Shown here piece after piece: positions 43,718 to 55,780 of a stretch of DNA of 64,000 nucleotides; positions within the stretch are counted from its first letter, which is position 1, and the number at the start of each line of letters is the position of its first letter. The notes under the pieces were generated by a model that worked only from the letters and a program-made list of their open reading frames with translations, made no database searches and was not told the origin of the DNA. A program made the position numbers and the translations under genes. Source of the DNA: Hibiscus mutabilis (Eukaryota > Streptophyta > Magnoliopsida > Malvales > Malvaceae); the NCBI GenBank assembly GCA_019671005.1, contig CM033752.1:27350969-27414968 (forward strand). Direction: 5' to 3'.

Positions 43718-46700
43718 TGTAGCGACCCAAAATTTGGAATCTGATGGTCGGGTTAACTCGATGTTTGAGCCTTGAGTTTGGGCTGAAATATAAGGCTTTT
43801 GGGTTCTTTATTCGACTTGTTTTAGCTTGTGGGTTGATGTTGGGCTTGTAATTTTAAACTTTAGGGGTAGAATAGTAATAGGTCTTTTGTGAGGAAAAAG
43901 ATGAGAGGGGAAAGAGCTAAAGCTCTGCAGAAAGTTTGGGGGATGATATCATCTATTGTCTCCTCTCTTCACTCATCCTCTTTCCCATTTTTTGCCTAAG
44001 TTTGAAGACAAAGGAGCAACCTTTGTTGGTTTGAAGTTGAATTCTCGAAATTGTGATTAAGAGAGTATTGTTCATCGATTAAGGATCTATAAATTGAGGT
44101 AAGTATCATCATTGTTGGTGAAAGATGGGTATTGAGGGGGGTTTAGAAGGATGAATGAGATTGGGAGTTTCAACCTCGTTTTTGTTGTTATGTATCCTCT
44201 TTAGTCCTCTTTATTGCTTCTTGGTAGTGTTGTGACTGATTTGCAACACTTGTTTGTAGCTAAAGGGGATGGAGAACACTTCAAGGATGAAGGCAAGAAA
44301 AAGTTGGGAGTTGAAGTTTGAAGATGTGTTTTTCTAGCTTGCAAGGAAGGTTAGTACACTTCCAATTCCCTTGTTTTTCTTACATATCATAAATATGATG
44401 CCTTGTGTGTTAATTTTATGGTTTAGTATGCTTGAACTTCCATGGTTGGATGTTAATGGTAAAAGTGTGAATTGTTGTTAAAAACTTGTAAAATCGATAG
44501 AAACCTCTCTAAATACTCCTCATAATATATAAAAGTAATTTGGGACTCAATGGTTGAGGTAAAAGGGTTGAACAAGAGAAATTAAACTTTATAAATAAAG
44601 TTCTGGGCACGCATATCAGTATAGGCTAGGCCAGTATCGGTATGCTCTCTTGGAAGTTGATTATTTCAAGCGTATTACAAAAAGGGTATCGATATGGATC
44701 AGAGGCATACTGATACCACTGTTCCATTGCCAATTCCAGAAGCGAAATAGTATGTCGGTATGCCAAGGGGCATTTCGGTATATGTGTGGCTTCAATACAC
44801 AAGGTATGCATACTAGTACAAGGTGTTAGTACGCGAGAAGTGCGCATCGATGTGGGGTTGCGATTAAATCTTTCGAACCTAAAGAGGGTATTGATACTTG
44901 AGGAAGAGTATCAGTACCTAGATAGGCGTATCGATACCCATGTAGGAGTATTGATACTCGCTGGGCAATCTACCAAAGAAATTTAACTTTGAAGTTGGGG
45001 GTTCTATAATTCGAGGTAAATGGCCTAATAGGTCTCTAAAGGTATAAAATGAATTGTAAAACTAAAGAACCAGAATTCTAACCCCATATATAAATAAAAT
45101 AAGAATAAAATAGGATTGAGACTTGGGTGACCCATGTAGTGGTAAAAGCCACAGATGTATTTGGTATTGTAATGTTGTCACGTGCCTTGTGAGAACATAG
45201 TTGATAGGATCCGGCTGCCCAAGAATATATTGCAATACCACAGTAAGATGAGGGGATGGTGGTTATCTGATGCTATATAACCTGAGCCTCATCTGTGTGT
45301 GCTCGAGGGATGATTCTAAGCGGGGTATATGTTCTAATACTATGTGACCCAGCCTCACCCAGGGTGTATATTCCGATGCTATGTAACCTGACCTTACCCA
45401 GAGTATATGTATCGATGCTAGGTGACTTGACCTCACTCTTGTATGGTATGGTATGTTGGGCCTCGTGAGCTCTTGATTGATTGATTATATTGATTACATG
45501 TGTTTTAGCAATCAGAGTAACGCCACATGATATTCATGCTTGCTTGATCATTAATTTAACTACATGCTTGTGTTTATGATCTGCATGAAGTATGCTAGAA
45601 TAGAGGTGTATCCACTAAGCTTTCGAGCTTAGCGTTTTGAATTGTGATTTTCTTACGCAGGTCTTTAGGTCGCTGCGTGCTTTACAAGAAGTCCATCGGA
45701 GTAGGACTTTAATGCACCAATATGTTGAAGAGTACAATACTTAGATTTGTTGGGGAAATGTATTCATAGGACCATTATGTTTTGTATCTATAACTCTCTT
45801 TAAATTACTATTCATATTGAATGTTTTTAATTAGTACGTTTTAATTTAGAGCTCCTCTACAACGCTTGAATATTTTTGTATAACTCTTTTAACGATGGTT
45901 ATGAAACTTATGGATATAGGCTAAACTTATTTGAAATTTTTTTATATATGGGTTAGGCTTGAGGCCCAATATGACACTGATTTAGGGTGTTACATTTAGT
46001 GGTATCAAAGCCTAGATTTAGCCAGTTCTAGGAATCCTCGGGGTAATAACGAGTCTAAAAAGGCCTCTAGTGAATACGTGCCTACAAATTGAAGTTGTAC
46101 TCATGTTAAGGCTGAATATCCGATTGAGTAACCTTGTTTGTTTGTCTATGTAGTTTGAGTATGCCTAGAGGGGAACGTAATTCAGAGGAGAGTTGGGGCT
46201 CTCGAGAAGAGAGCTACGATGAGGAATTTATCCTGGAGACGAATGAAAGGTCAAAAGGTGAAATGCGTCAAGGATCCAACTATTTCTCCCATCTGTATAG
46301 GGCGCTTGATCGTATTGTGAGAGCTATCCCAAGAACTCTCACCATCCCTTGTGAGATCGAGAGGTTTCATAGGTATGGTGCAATTAAATTCTTGGGGTCA
46401 AGACAAGATAACCAAATCAAAACGGATTAATGTTTGAGGGATACGCGTTGGATTCTGCATCAAATAGGATTGGAACCAAGAGATAAGTTGAAGTGTATCC
46501 TTTCTCTTCTGAAGAAGAATGCTCGCGAGTGGTAAGAGACTGCAAAGTTAGGTTGGTACCCTAACCGACCCACTTGGGATAATTTTCTTAACGATTTTGA
46601 GAAGTAGTATGTTAGAGAAGCTCACATGGATAATTTATGAGACCAATTTACACATCTGGTACAAAAAAATCAACCAATTTTTGAGTATGAGTAAGAGTTC

Positions 46701-49700
46701 CTACAGTTGGGTAGGTATGCTCCAAAACTTGTTTCCATTGAGAAGATAGGATGTAAGTGGTTCAGAAAAGGTTTGAGGAAAGAAATACATATGTTATTGA
46801 CAACGGATCCACCAAAGGTGTTTTCCAATTTGGCCGCTAGTGCCAAGTTTCTTGAGCAAGTGCAAGGGTTGAATATGGTCAGTATGGAAGCCATGGCAAT
46901 GCAAATGGAGGAAGCTATTCCCACTCTAATCAGTCTCAGTCCTTCTCAAAGAGAAATAGGGGAAATTAAAACCAAAGAGGTGGAGCACCGAACCAGTCGG
47001 GGAGGTCCAATCGTAGGTCTGTCTTTGCTGGGCGTAAGAGGTCAAATTTCTCCTCAGCTATGAGTTTAGGAGGCTTATCTAGAGGATTTTATACATCAGT
47101 ATATACCCAGTGTAGGTGCAAGCACCATGAGGGTGTTACAACAATGCCAAAGTATGATATGGTTGTGGATCACCGGACCATGTTTTGAGAGACTGCCCTG
47201 AGGTCATAGATGTTGCCTCAATTCAAAATCAGAGGAACTCTTTTACAGCTCAAAGGGGCCGAAGATTCGCTAGAGGAGGGGCGAGTCATATGATGGGACA
47301 TCAGAGTAGTGGTACCTTCCAATCAATAGTAAGGGCCTCTGCAAGACAGTATGTGGTCAATGCACAAGAGGACTGGGAGGCTACTGACGTTATTTTAGGT
47401 ATGTTTACTTTGTTTTTTGTTCCTATTATTGCTCTTGTTGATTCGGGGTCTACCCATTCCTATATCTGTAGTGGGATATCGGAGCAGTAGGGCATACCTA
47501 TCGAGAATCTCGAGGTGGGTGTCCGTGTAACTAGTCCGTTGAGGTATGATGTATTAGTTGATAAAGTTTATATGAGTTGTCCTATAGAGGTTCAAGGTAC
47601 AATGTTCCCTGCAGATTTGATGGTGCTACCACTTCAAGAGTTTGATTCTATTTTAGGGATAGATTGGTTGTTTGAACATGATGCAAGTTTGGGTTGTAGA
47701 ACCAAGTGTTTAAAACTCTGTGTTTCGGATGGGTCCTAACTTATGGTTAGAGGAGGAAAAAATCCTTGCCTTCTGAATGTGGTGTCAGCTTTAACTGCTC
47801 AAAAACAGATTCAACAATATTGTAAAGCTTTTTTAGCCCATGTAGTAGATACCAGAGTTGAGAGCCCGATACTAGAGAATCTTTAGATTGTGAGAGTTGT
47901 TGACGTGTTTCCAGAGGAGTTACCTGGATTACCTCTTGATCGAGAGTTAGAGTTTAAGATTGAGGTGATGCCCGAAATAACACTAGTATCCATAGCACTG
48001 TATCGTATAGAATCCACCGAGTTCAGAGAGTTAAAGAGCTAGATTCTAGAATTGTTAGAGAGGTTTTATCCGACCGTTAAGAAAAATGACTGGTCAATGA
48101 GGATGTGCATTCACTGTCGGTAGCTTAATAAGGCAACGATGAAGAACCGTTATCTTTTTTTTGAGGATCGATGATTTGTTTGACTAGTTAAAGGGTGCTT
48201 GTGTGTTCTAAAAGATTGATTTGAGATCGGTCTAGTACCAGTTGAAGGTGGTAGAAGGGGATATCCAAAAGACCGCTTTCAAGATGCGGTATGGACACTA
48301 AGAGTTATTGGTAATGCCATTTGGGCTTACCAACACACCTGCAGCTTTTATGAACTTGATAAACCAGATCTTTCAGCCTTATCTAGATCAGTTTATGGTG
48401 GTTTTCATAGGCGATATCTTGGTGTACTCGCGCTCAGAGGAGGAGCACAACTACCATTTGCGAGTTGTCCTTTAGACCTTGAGAGAGAGGAATCTCTTTG
48501 CCAAGTTCAATAAGTGTGAGTTTTGGCTTTCCGAGGTGGCATTTTTGGGCTACATTGTTACTGCGGATAGGATTCGTGTTAACCCTCAGAAAATTCAAGT
48601 TGTGGTGGATTAGAAACCACCTAGGAATATCTCCAAGGTACGTAGTTTCCTTAGACTTGTCGGGTATTATAGACGGTTTGTTAAGGGTTCTCAATCATAG
48701 CGGCACTTATGACCAAGCTCTTACAAAAGAGAGTTCTTTTTTAGTGGAACGAGGAGAGACAACAAAGTTTTGAGTAGTTAAAGGCGTATCTTATGGAGGC
48801 CCAGGTGTTGAAGTAACCCGAGCCGAGAAAAGATTATGTGGTTTTTAGTGATGCCTCGTTGAGTGGGCTAGGTTGTGTTCTCATGTAAGAGGGTAAGGTT
48901 GTAGCTTACGCTTTAAGACAGCTTAAGCCCTATAAAAAGAATTACCCTACGTATGATTTGGAATTAGCAACAGTTATCTTCGCCTTGAAGATTTAGAGAC
49001 ACTATCTCTACGGGGAGAGGTGTTATGTCTACACGATCATAAAAGTTTGAAGTACCTCCTCACTCAAAAAGAGTTGAATCCGAGGCAAAAGAGATGGATT
49101 GAGTTGTTGAAAGACTATGACTGCATCATAGAGTATCATCTCGATAAAGATAATGTGGTGGCTAATGCTTTAAGTCAGAAGTCCATATCAGATTTGAGAG
49201 CGATATTTGCGCAGTTAAGGATGACCGAGGATAGAGGGCTGATAGCTGAATTTTGTGTGGAACCCACCTTGATACAAGAGATCAAGAGAACATAAGTGAT
49301 GGACGAGGACCTTGTGGCCAAGATTAAATCAGTTCAAAAAGATAAGGTAACCAACTTTGAGGTACGAGATTGTGGATTTTTGTACTTCAAGGGTCTGTTA
49401 TACGTTCCAGCTTTAGAGGATCTTCAAGATCGTATTCTTAGAAAGACAAATCGTAGCACGTATACCTTGCATCCGAGGAGTAACACGATGTATCAAGATT
49501 TTTGTCCCTTCTATTGGTGGCCGAGTATGAAAAGAGACGTGTCAAAATTTGTGACCAAGTGTCTTGCTTGTCAACAAGTAAAGACAGAGCACCAAGTTGC
49601 ATTTGAGTACATCTTTTTATTCTCATATCAATGGTCAGTCCGAGCAAGTCATCCAGATCTTGGAAGATATGGTCTGGTGTTGTGTCATAGATTTTGATAT

Positions 49701-51991
49701 GAGTTAGGAGGATAAGTTACCATTGGTTGAGTTTGCCTACGATAATAGTTTCCATTCAAGCAACAAGATGGCTTCTTTTGAGGCTTTGTAAGGGCGTAAG
49801 TGTAGAACTCCCCTTTGTTGGACGAAACTTAATGAGAGAAAGATTATGGGGTCATACTTGATTAATCAAACTAAAGAAAAGATTCAGATCATCAAAGAGA
49901 GGTTGCAAGTGGCTTTTGATCATCAAAGGCCTATGCGGATCAGAAACATAAGCACATTGAATATGAGGCCGTTGATAAGGTTTTCCTCAAGGTGTCACCA
50001 CAAAAAAGAATCATCCACTTTGGGCGCAAGATCAAGTTAAGCCCGAGATTTATTGGACCTTATGAGATCATTAAGAAAGTCAGACCATTGGCTTATCGAT
50101 GAGCCCTACCTCTAAAGATGTCGCACATCCATAATGTGTTTCTTGTATCTATGTTAAGACGTTATCATTTGGATCCTTCTCACGTGATTTTGCTTGAAGA
50201 AATTGAGATTAGTCCCGATCTAACTTATGAACAAGAACCAATAAGAATGCTTAATAGGGGAGTTAAGGAGCTACTCAACGAATGTATACCCTTAGTGAAT
50301 ATGTTGTGGAGAAACCATGGGGTCAAGGAAGCCACGTGGGAAGTTGAGAAAGACATATAGTTGCTTTATCCGTATCTGTTTCCCAAAGGTAAATTTCGAG
50401 AATGAAAATTTCTTAAAGGAGAGAAGAGTTGTAGCGACCCAAATTTTAGAATATGAGGGTTGGGTTAACCCGAGGTTTGGGCCTCGAGTTTGAGCCAAAA
50501 TGTAAGGCTTTTGGGTGCCTTATTGGGCTTGTTTTAGCTTATGGGTTGTTGGGCTCGTAATTTAAGACTTTGGGGGTAGAATAGTAATTAGTCTTTTGTG
50601 AGGAAAAAGATGAGAGGGGAAAGAGTTAAAGATCTGTAGAAAGTTTGGGGGATGATATCATCTCTTGTCTCATCTCTTCAGTCATCCTCTTCCCCATTTT
50701 GGCTTAAGTTTGAAGGCAAAAGAGCAACCTTTGTTGGTTTGAAGTTGAAATCTTGGAATTGTGATTAAGGGAGTATTGTTCATCTATCAAGGATATATAA
50801 ATTAAGGTAAGTACCATCGTCGTCATTGAAAGATGGGTATTGAGGGGGGTTTAGAAGGATAAACAAGATTGGGAGTTTTAACCTTGTTTTTGTTGTTATG
50901 CATCCTCTTTAGTCCTCTTTATTACTTCTTGGTAGTATCGATACCCTTGTAGGAGTATCGATACGCGCTGGGCAACCTACCTAAGAAATTTAACTTTGAG
51001 TTCAGGGGTTCTATAATTCGAGGTAAAAGGGCATAATGTGTCTCTAAATGTATAAAATGAATTGTAAAACTGAAGAACTAGAATTTTAACCCTGTATGTA
51101 AATAAAATGAAAATAAAATGGGATTGAGACTTGGGTGATCCATGTACTGGTAAAAGCCACAGATGTATTTGGTCTTGTAATGTTGTCACGTACCTTGTGA
51201 GCACATGGTTGATGGGATATGTATGCCCAAAAATATGTTGAAACACCATGGTAAGATGAGAGGATAGTGGTTACCAATGCTATGTGACTCGAGCATCATC
51301 CTATTTGCTCGATACTATGGACCTAACCTCACCTAAGGTGTATGTTCTGATGCTATGTGACTTAGCCTCACCCGAAGTGTTTGTATCAATGCTAGGTGAC
51401 TCGGCCTTACTCTTGTATGGTACGTTATGGTTGGTACGTTGGGCCTTGTGAGCCCTTAATTGTTTGTTTGATTGATTATATTGATTTCACGTGTTTTGGA
51501 AATCAGAGTAGTTCCACATGATATTCATGCTTGCTTGATCATTACTTTAACTACATGCTTATGTTTATGATCTGCATAAAGCATGCTAGAATAGAGGTGT
51601 ATCCACTGAGTTTTCAAGCTCATCATTTCGAATTTTTATTTCCTTACGCAGGTCTTTAGGTCGTTGTGTGCTTTACAAGAAGCCCATCGGAGTAGGAATT
51701 TAGTGCATTGATATGTTGAAGAGTACAATACTTAGATTTGTTGGGGCAATCTATTCATATAACACTTATGTTTTCTATCTGTAACTCTCTTTAAACTATT
51801 ATTCACATCGAATGTTTTTAATTAGTACGTTTTGATTTAGAGCTCCTAAACAACGCTTGAATATTTTGTATAACTCTTTTAACGATGGTTTGATGTATGA
51901 AACTTATGGATATGTGCTAAACTTATTTGAAAATTTTTTATATATGGATTGGGCTTGTGGGCTAATGTGACACCGGGTTTAGGGTGTTATA
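43718..51991 (+). mobile_element. Tekay/Del-like Ty3/gypsy chromovirus, degenerate
   Basis: The 5' LTR is 43718-45994 (2277 bp) and the 3' LTR 50430-51991 (1562 bp). Both start TGTAGCGACCCAAA and end GGGTGTTAcA; the terminal base pair of the 3' copy has mutated. The 3' LTR lacks about 700 bp corresponding to roughly 44225-44920. The PBS TGGTATCAAAGCC starts at 46000 and the PPT AAAGGAGAGAAGAG ends just before 50430. The flanking 5-mers are GTAAG and GTGTG. Both are one change from GTGAG, the word expected at this point of the host array, so a mutated duplication is plausible. The coding part is full of stops. Confidence 0.85.
46161..50400 (+). pseudogene. Gag-pol of the Tekay-like element, broken
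   Basis: The gag start is MPRGERNSEESWG near 46161, followed by a retrotransposon gag region with stops near 46430, 46540 and 46640. Next come the end of a zinc knuckle (HVLRDCPE) near 47185, an aspartic protease with LVDSGSTHSY near 47440, RT (FGLTNTPAAFMNLIN near 48320, then a YVDDIL-type box altered to FIGDIL), and RNase H (LKYLLTQKELNPRQKRW near 49060). The integrase zinc region is present (CLACQQVKTEH near 49565), but the catalytic core that should follow is gone: the text jumps at about 49615 to the post-core NGQSE-like segment. A C-terminal chromodomain-like stretch (EPIRMLNRGVKEL...WRNHGVKEATWE) lies near 50230-50345 and places it in the chromovirus branch. More than a dozen stops are visible. 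Confidence 0.85.
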
Positions 51992-51994
51992 GTG

Positions 51995-52320
51995 TGGCTC
52001 GCATCCTCAAAGCATCTGGATCCTACACCCATGCTCATAATCTCTCATCGAGCCTTCGAATGAGGCCCGCATCCATAAAGCATCGGGATCCTACACTCTA
52101 TAAAGTGAGGCATGCATCCACAAAGCATCAGGATCCTACACCCATTCTCGAAATCTCTCATCGAGCTTTCAAATGAGGCTTGCGTCCATAAAGCATCGGG
52201 ATCCTACACTCTATAGGGTGAGGTCTGCGTCCACAAAGCATTAGGATCCTACACCTATGCTCAGAATCTCTCATCGAGCCTTTGAACGAGGCTTGCGTCC
52301 ATAAAGCATCGGGATACTTC
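51995..52320 (-). repeat. Tandem units of the solo LTR, right part
   Basis: Four to five diverged units with ATAAAGCATCGGGATCCTAC and a TCTCTCATCGAGC spacer. This continues the array at 43640-43712 across the inserted element. Confidence 0.75.
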
Positions 52321-54575
52321 ATTCAAAATCTTCAACCGTGGTGTTACAACACACTCTTTCTCTCACTGGGTATCCGGATCCCACAAATCAATGGTAGCTC
52401 AACCACACAAGTGCCCATACCTGTAACGTAACAACACATGATCCACCAAGGATCCCTATGGTTTGCTATTACCAACAAGTCACGCACTAATTACCAAGTT
52501 ATTACATTATGGAAATATACATTAATCATCCTCATTAATTATCTCTATTAATCCATATAATTTCATTTATCAAGGTATAATTCAATTATTAATACTCACA
52601 TCCAATTTCATTCTTAAATTACTTTCATTGATTATTTAGCGTATCAGTTATTAGTACTCGAACGCGAGTATAAATATAGTACCATCGGGTATCGTTACTC
52701 TCTTTCGTACCGATACTGAAAATGTTTACTAGAAATCTTTAATTTCTACAAGTACCAGTATGGGTCGACCCGTACCGATACGACCCTCAATTTCATACCA
52801 ATATGGCCAAAGTACGTACCGATACCCTACTTACGGGTTCGTACCATTTCTTTAAATTATGATTCTTACGATGCCTTATTCGTTCCCTAAAGCGTATAAA
52901 AGTCATTATGATTGGTTTACTAATGCGTTTAATCAATTAGTATTAATCACCGGCTTCATAATCATTTAATCAAGTATTATCTCTAACCAATATTCAATCG
53001 AACATATTAATCCGCTCAACTAGCACACAAGGCATCATCATATATCAATCAGTCAACCAAATTATACAATAATCTTATGAGCATACCAAATGACCCCACA
53101 CGGTCTCTAAATTTTATACAAATCTCATCATATTCGTACATCATCATGCATCTTATATTACAGGCCTCTAACATGCATATTATCTGACTCCTAATTTGTA
53201 ACCACTAACATACAAGGCAATTACACTTATGATGCTCATGAAGCATTTTGGAGCTCGAGGTGTACTAACCTTAAGCCGGTATCACTAAAATCCTCACATG
53301 AGCTTCCCAAATATTCCAATTGATCTAATATCCAAACCCGAGTAATCCTCATATACAAACAAATACGAAAATACATTAATTCCATGCATCTCTTATACCA
53401 TTCACAAGGTCAAATGCATAAAAACAGCTTACCGGGTTTGAATTTGGTGAAATAGATTATGCCAATAGATCTGAAACGTCAAGAAACCCCTAGGTAGGAT
53501 CCTCTAGAAAAAGTCAACAACTGGCCAATGGCCGGTCATTTTCGATCAACGGCCGGTCATTTTCGGTCAACGGCCTGATCAACGTCGGTCAACATCCTAG
53601 TCAAGCCCAAAGATTCTATGTGGCCAGATGCATGGTAAAAAGCATGCAACCTAGGTGCAAGATCTAGTATGAGAGGGTGCACGAAAGGCTAGGTGTACTT
53701 GAAGGCGCTGGTTTGGCGGCGCATACGGTGGCCTCTAGTGGCCGGATGACGAAAACCAACTCCAGACTCACAGTTTCGATACCGGTGCGTCTAGTGGTGC
53801 CTTCCATTTCCGATTTTGACCACCGAAAGTGTCTAAATGCGAACCTCCCAAACTTTTCTCTCCTCACCTGGGGAACGATAGTGATGGCAACAATAAGAAG
53901 ACCATCTTCAGATTCATCTTCTTGAGCTAGAGTTGATGGCGCCGGTGGTGAGTGCTACGGCTGCTCCGATGGATGTAGATCAGAGTTGAAAACTTTCCCT
54001 TACTTTTATCTCTTTTCCCTCCTTTTTTTCTCTTTCCAAAATATCTCCCTTTCCCCCTCTCCCATCACATCGACTCCCTTTTAAAACCAAAATAGCAATC
54101 CTTTCTTTATTTTATTTTCTTTACCAAATAAATAATAAAACACCCACCATATTTTACCAAAGCCCATAACCAAATTTCTTAAGTGGGCCCCTAACATAAA
54201 GGGCCAATACCTAGGTCTAATACTTGATTTGGTAACCCAAAATCCGGTTCATTACAGTACAAATTCCGTGACATGTTGGAACCGAAATGCTCTTCCCAAC
54301 ATCCCTACAATACCCATCTCTACAACATAGTCACAATAGTTGTAGAGAACCTAAAGGTGGTTACATCTCTCTAAAGAATAATTTTCTCTATCTCTCATTC
54401 TCTTATAATTCAAAAGGTTAAACCTGGTCTATATTTATAAACCCAAATACTTGGTCACCAAGAAACCTTATTCAATAAGATCTCCTATCTAAAATAGATA
54501 TTTATTCATTAAATTAAATCCTAGTCACCAAGTTATCTTCAACCACTAGAATTTGAGTCAAAGTATAACAGTGTG

Positions 54576-55780
54576 GATGTTGAACCAAAACTGAACAAAT
54601 AGGGGTTAATTTTGGATTAAATAAAAAATTTAGGGACTAAACTGGACAAAAATAAAATCATATTAATCTCAATTTCATTTTCACCGCGAAATATTCTTAA
54701 GAACAATGTCTAGTGCATGCCTCAATCAAGTTCATTTTCAACCCTTTTTCAATTTATCCAAATATTTTCCCTACAATCTTAAGGATATTTACCCGATGGT
54801 TCTTTAAACCAAAAGTTCTACGACCTCTTAACAAAGATTTTCATTGGTGTTATTGTTGCTGTCACGCTGTCCGTGCATTACTCTGATGCATCACCTTACT
54901 GTCGTGTTGATCAACAGTTCAAATTCAATGCCGCTAAAATAGGTATGTATTATCTATGAATTTTTTTGAGGGCTTTTAAATAATAATTTCAATTTGTCCA
55001 TGCTATGACTTTAGATTCTTAAAAAAGTATTTATATATGGTTTCATAGTGAGCCTTATAATTAGACTATTATTTTTCTAGCTTAGACTCTGGATGCAATA
55101 TTTCATGATATGAATATAGGCTGAACCTTCATGTTTTTAGTATACCGGGCCTTACAATTAGAGTTTAATAAAATAAAATTTTACTACAGTAAAATAGATT
55201 AAGCTTTGATTAAAATTTAATCCAAGAGCTAAGTTGAATGAAATCTTATGCCTAAATTTTTTAGCTTATAAAATTTTGTGAGTTGAACTTTAAGCATGAT
55301 CCATATTATTTATATTCTTATAGTTTATTACAACCCAAATAATATTTCAAAACAAAACGAAAAAGGAAATTAATTTATATGTGGCAAAATTCATAACTGG
55401 TTGTTGGGATAATGTGAAAATGCAAGTCTATGTTTGATTGTATCAAAGACTTGGTATTTAAGAATGGCTTGTACACCACCTCTCTTTCTTAGGAACCTAC
55501 CTGGTGCATTATTCATTGACTATACCCACAATGTTTTTGCTCTCCAATTATGATGACACATTGGGCCACCATATAAATTAGTGCATAAATTTCAATGAGA
55601 AATGATTATCCTGTTAAGATAATTATTAATTTTGTTGAAATAGATGTCATTAATCCTATTAAATCAAATATTAATTTGGTTGAAACATGTGACAATGAAA
55701 AAAAGATAACGCTATTAAGCGAAATTTTAATTTGGTCGAAACAAATGAGATAATTTGTGTGATCCTTTCTCAAAGTTGAT
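54576..55780. other. AT-rich DNA, nothing firm recognised
   Basis: No gene or element boundary seen. The 3' part may belong to the copia relic that follows. Confidence 0.3.

Larger units (their letters stand above)
43003..54256 (-). mobile_element. Gypsy solo LTR (~3 kb), split by a Tekay-like element
   Basis: Outer pieces 43003-43717 and 51992-54256 together form one LTR of about 2980 bp in minus orientation. It starts (minus) TGTAATGAACCGG at 54256 and ends GTGTTACA at 43003. GTACA flanks both ends exactly (42998-43002 and 54257-54261). It belongs to the same family as the LTRs of 19549-23980, sharing the GGGCTAAAC..AAATTTTATG end region, the CACGTAAG-type block and the array of CACAAAGCAT-type tandem units. 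No PBS, PPT or internal region is present, so this is a solo LTR left by LTR-LTR recombination. Confidence 0.82.
41984..54570 (-). mobile_element. Minimal copia-type LTR element, split by nested insertions
   Basis: On the minus strand the element consists of a 5' LTR (54570-54262 plus 43002-42807), an interior of only 283 bp (42806-42524) and a 3' LTR (42523-41984). GTGTG flanks the whole at 41979-41983 and 54571-54575. The PBS is the complement of 42792-42804 (TGGTATCATGAGC, one base off the usual tRNA-iMet site). The PPT is the complement of about 42524-42536 (CAATTGGGAGATT). The LTRs are 540 and 505 bp and begin TGTTATA, ending CCTAACA; the outer TG/CA end at 41984 has mutated. No gag or pol domain is recognised inside. 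The type resembles short non-autonomous copia elements (TRIM-like, though with longer LTRs). Its 5' LTR hosts the solo LTR at 43003-54256. Confidence 0.8.

Noticed and set aside
49438..49647. Minus-strand frame across the chromovirus integrase
   Set aside because: It is a shadow of the plus-strand integrase zinc region.
53664..53925. Overlapping open frames on both strands within the solo LTR
   Set aside because: They lie in a non-coding LTR part, have no domain and mirror each other. This is a GC-rich patch, not a gene.
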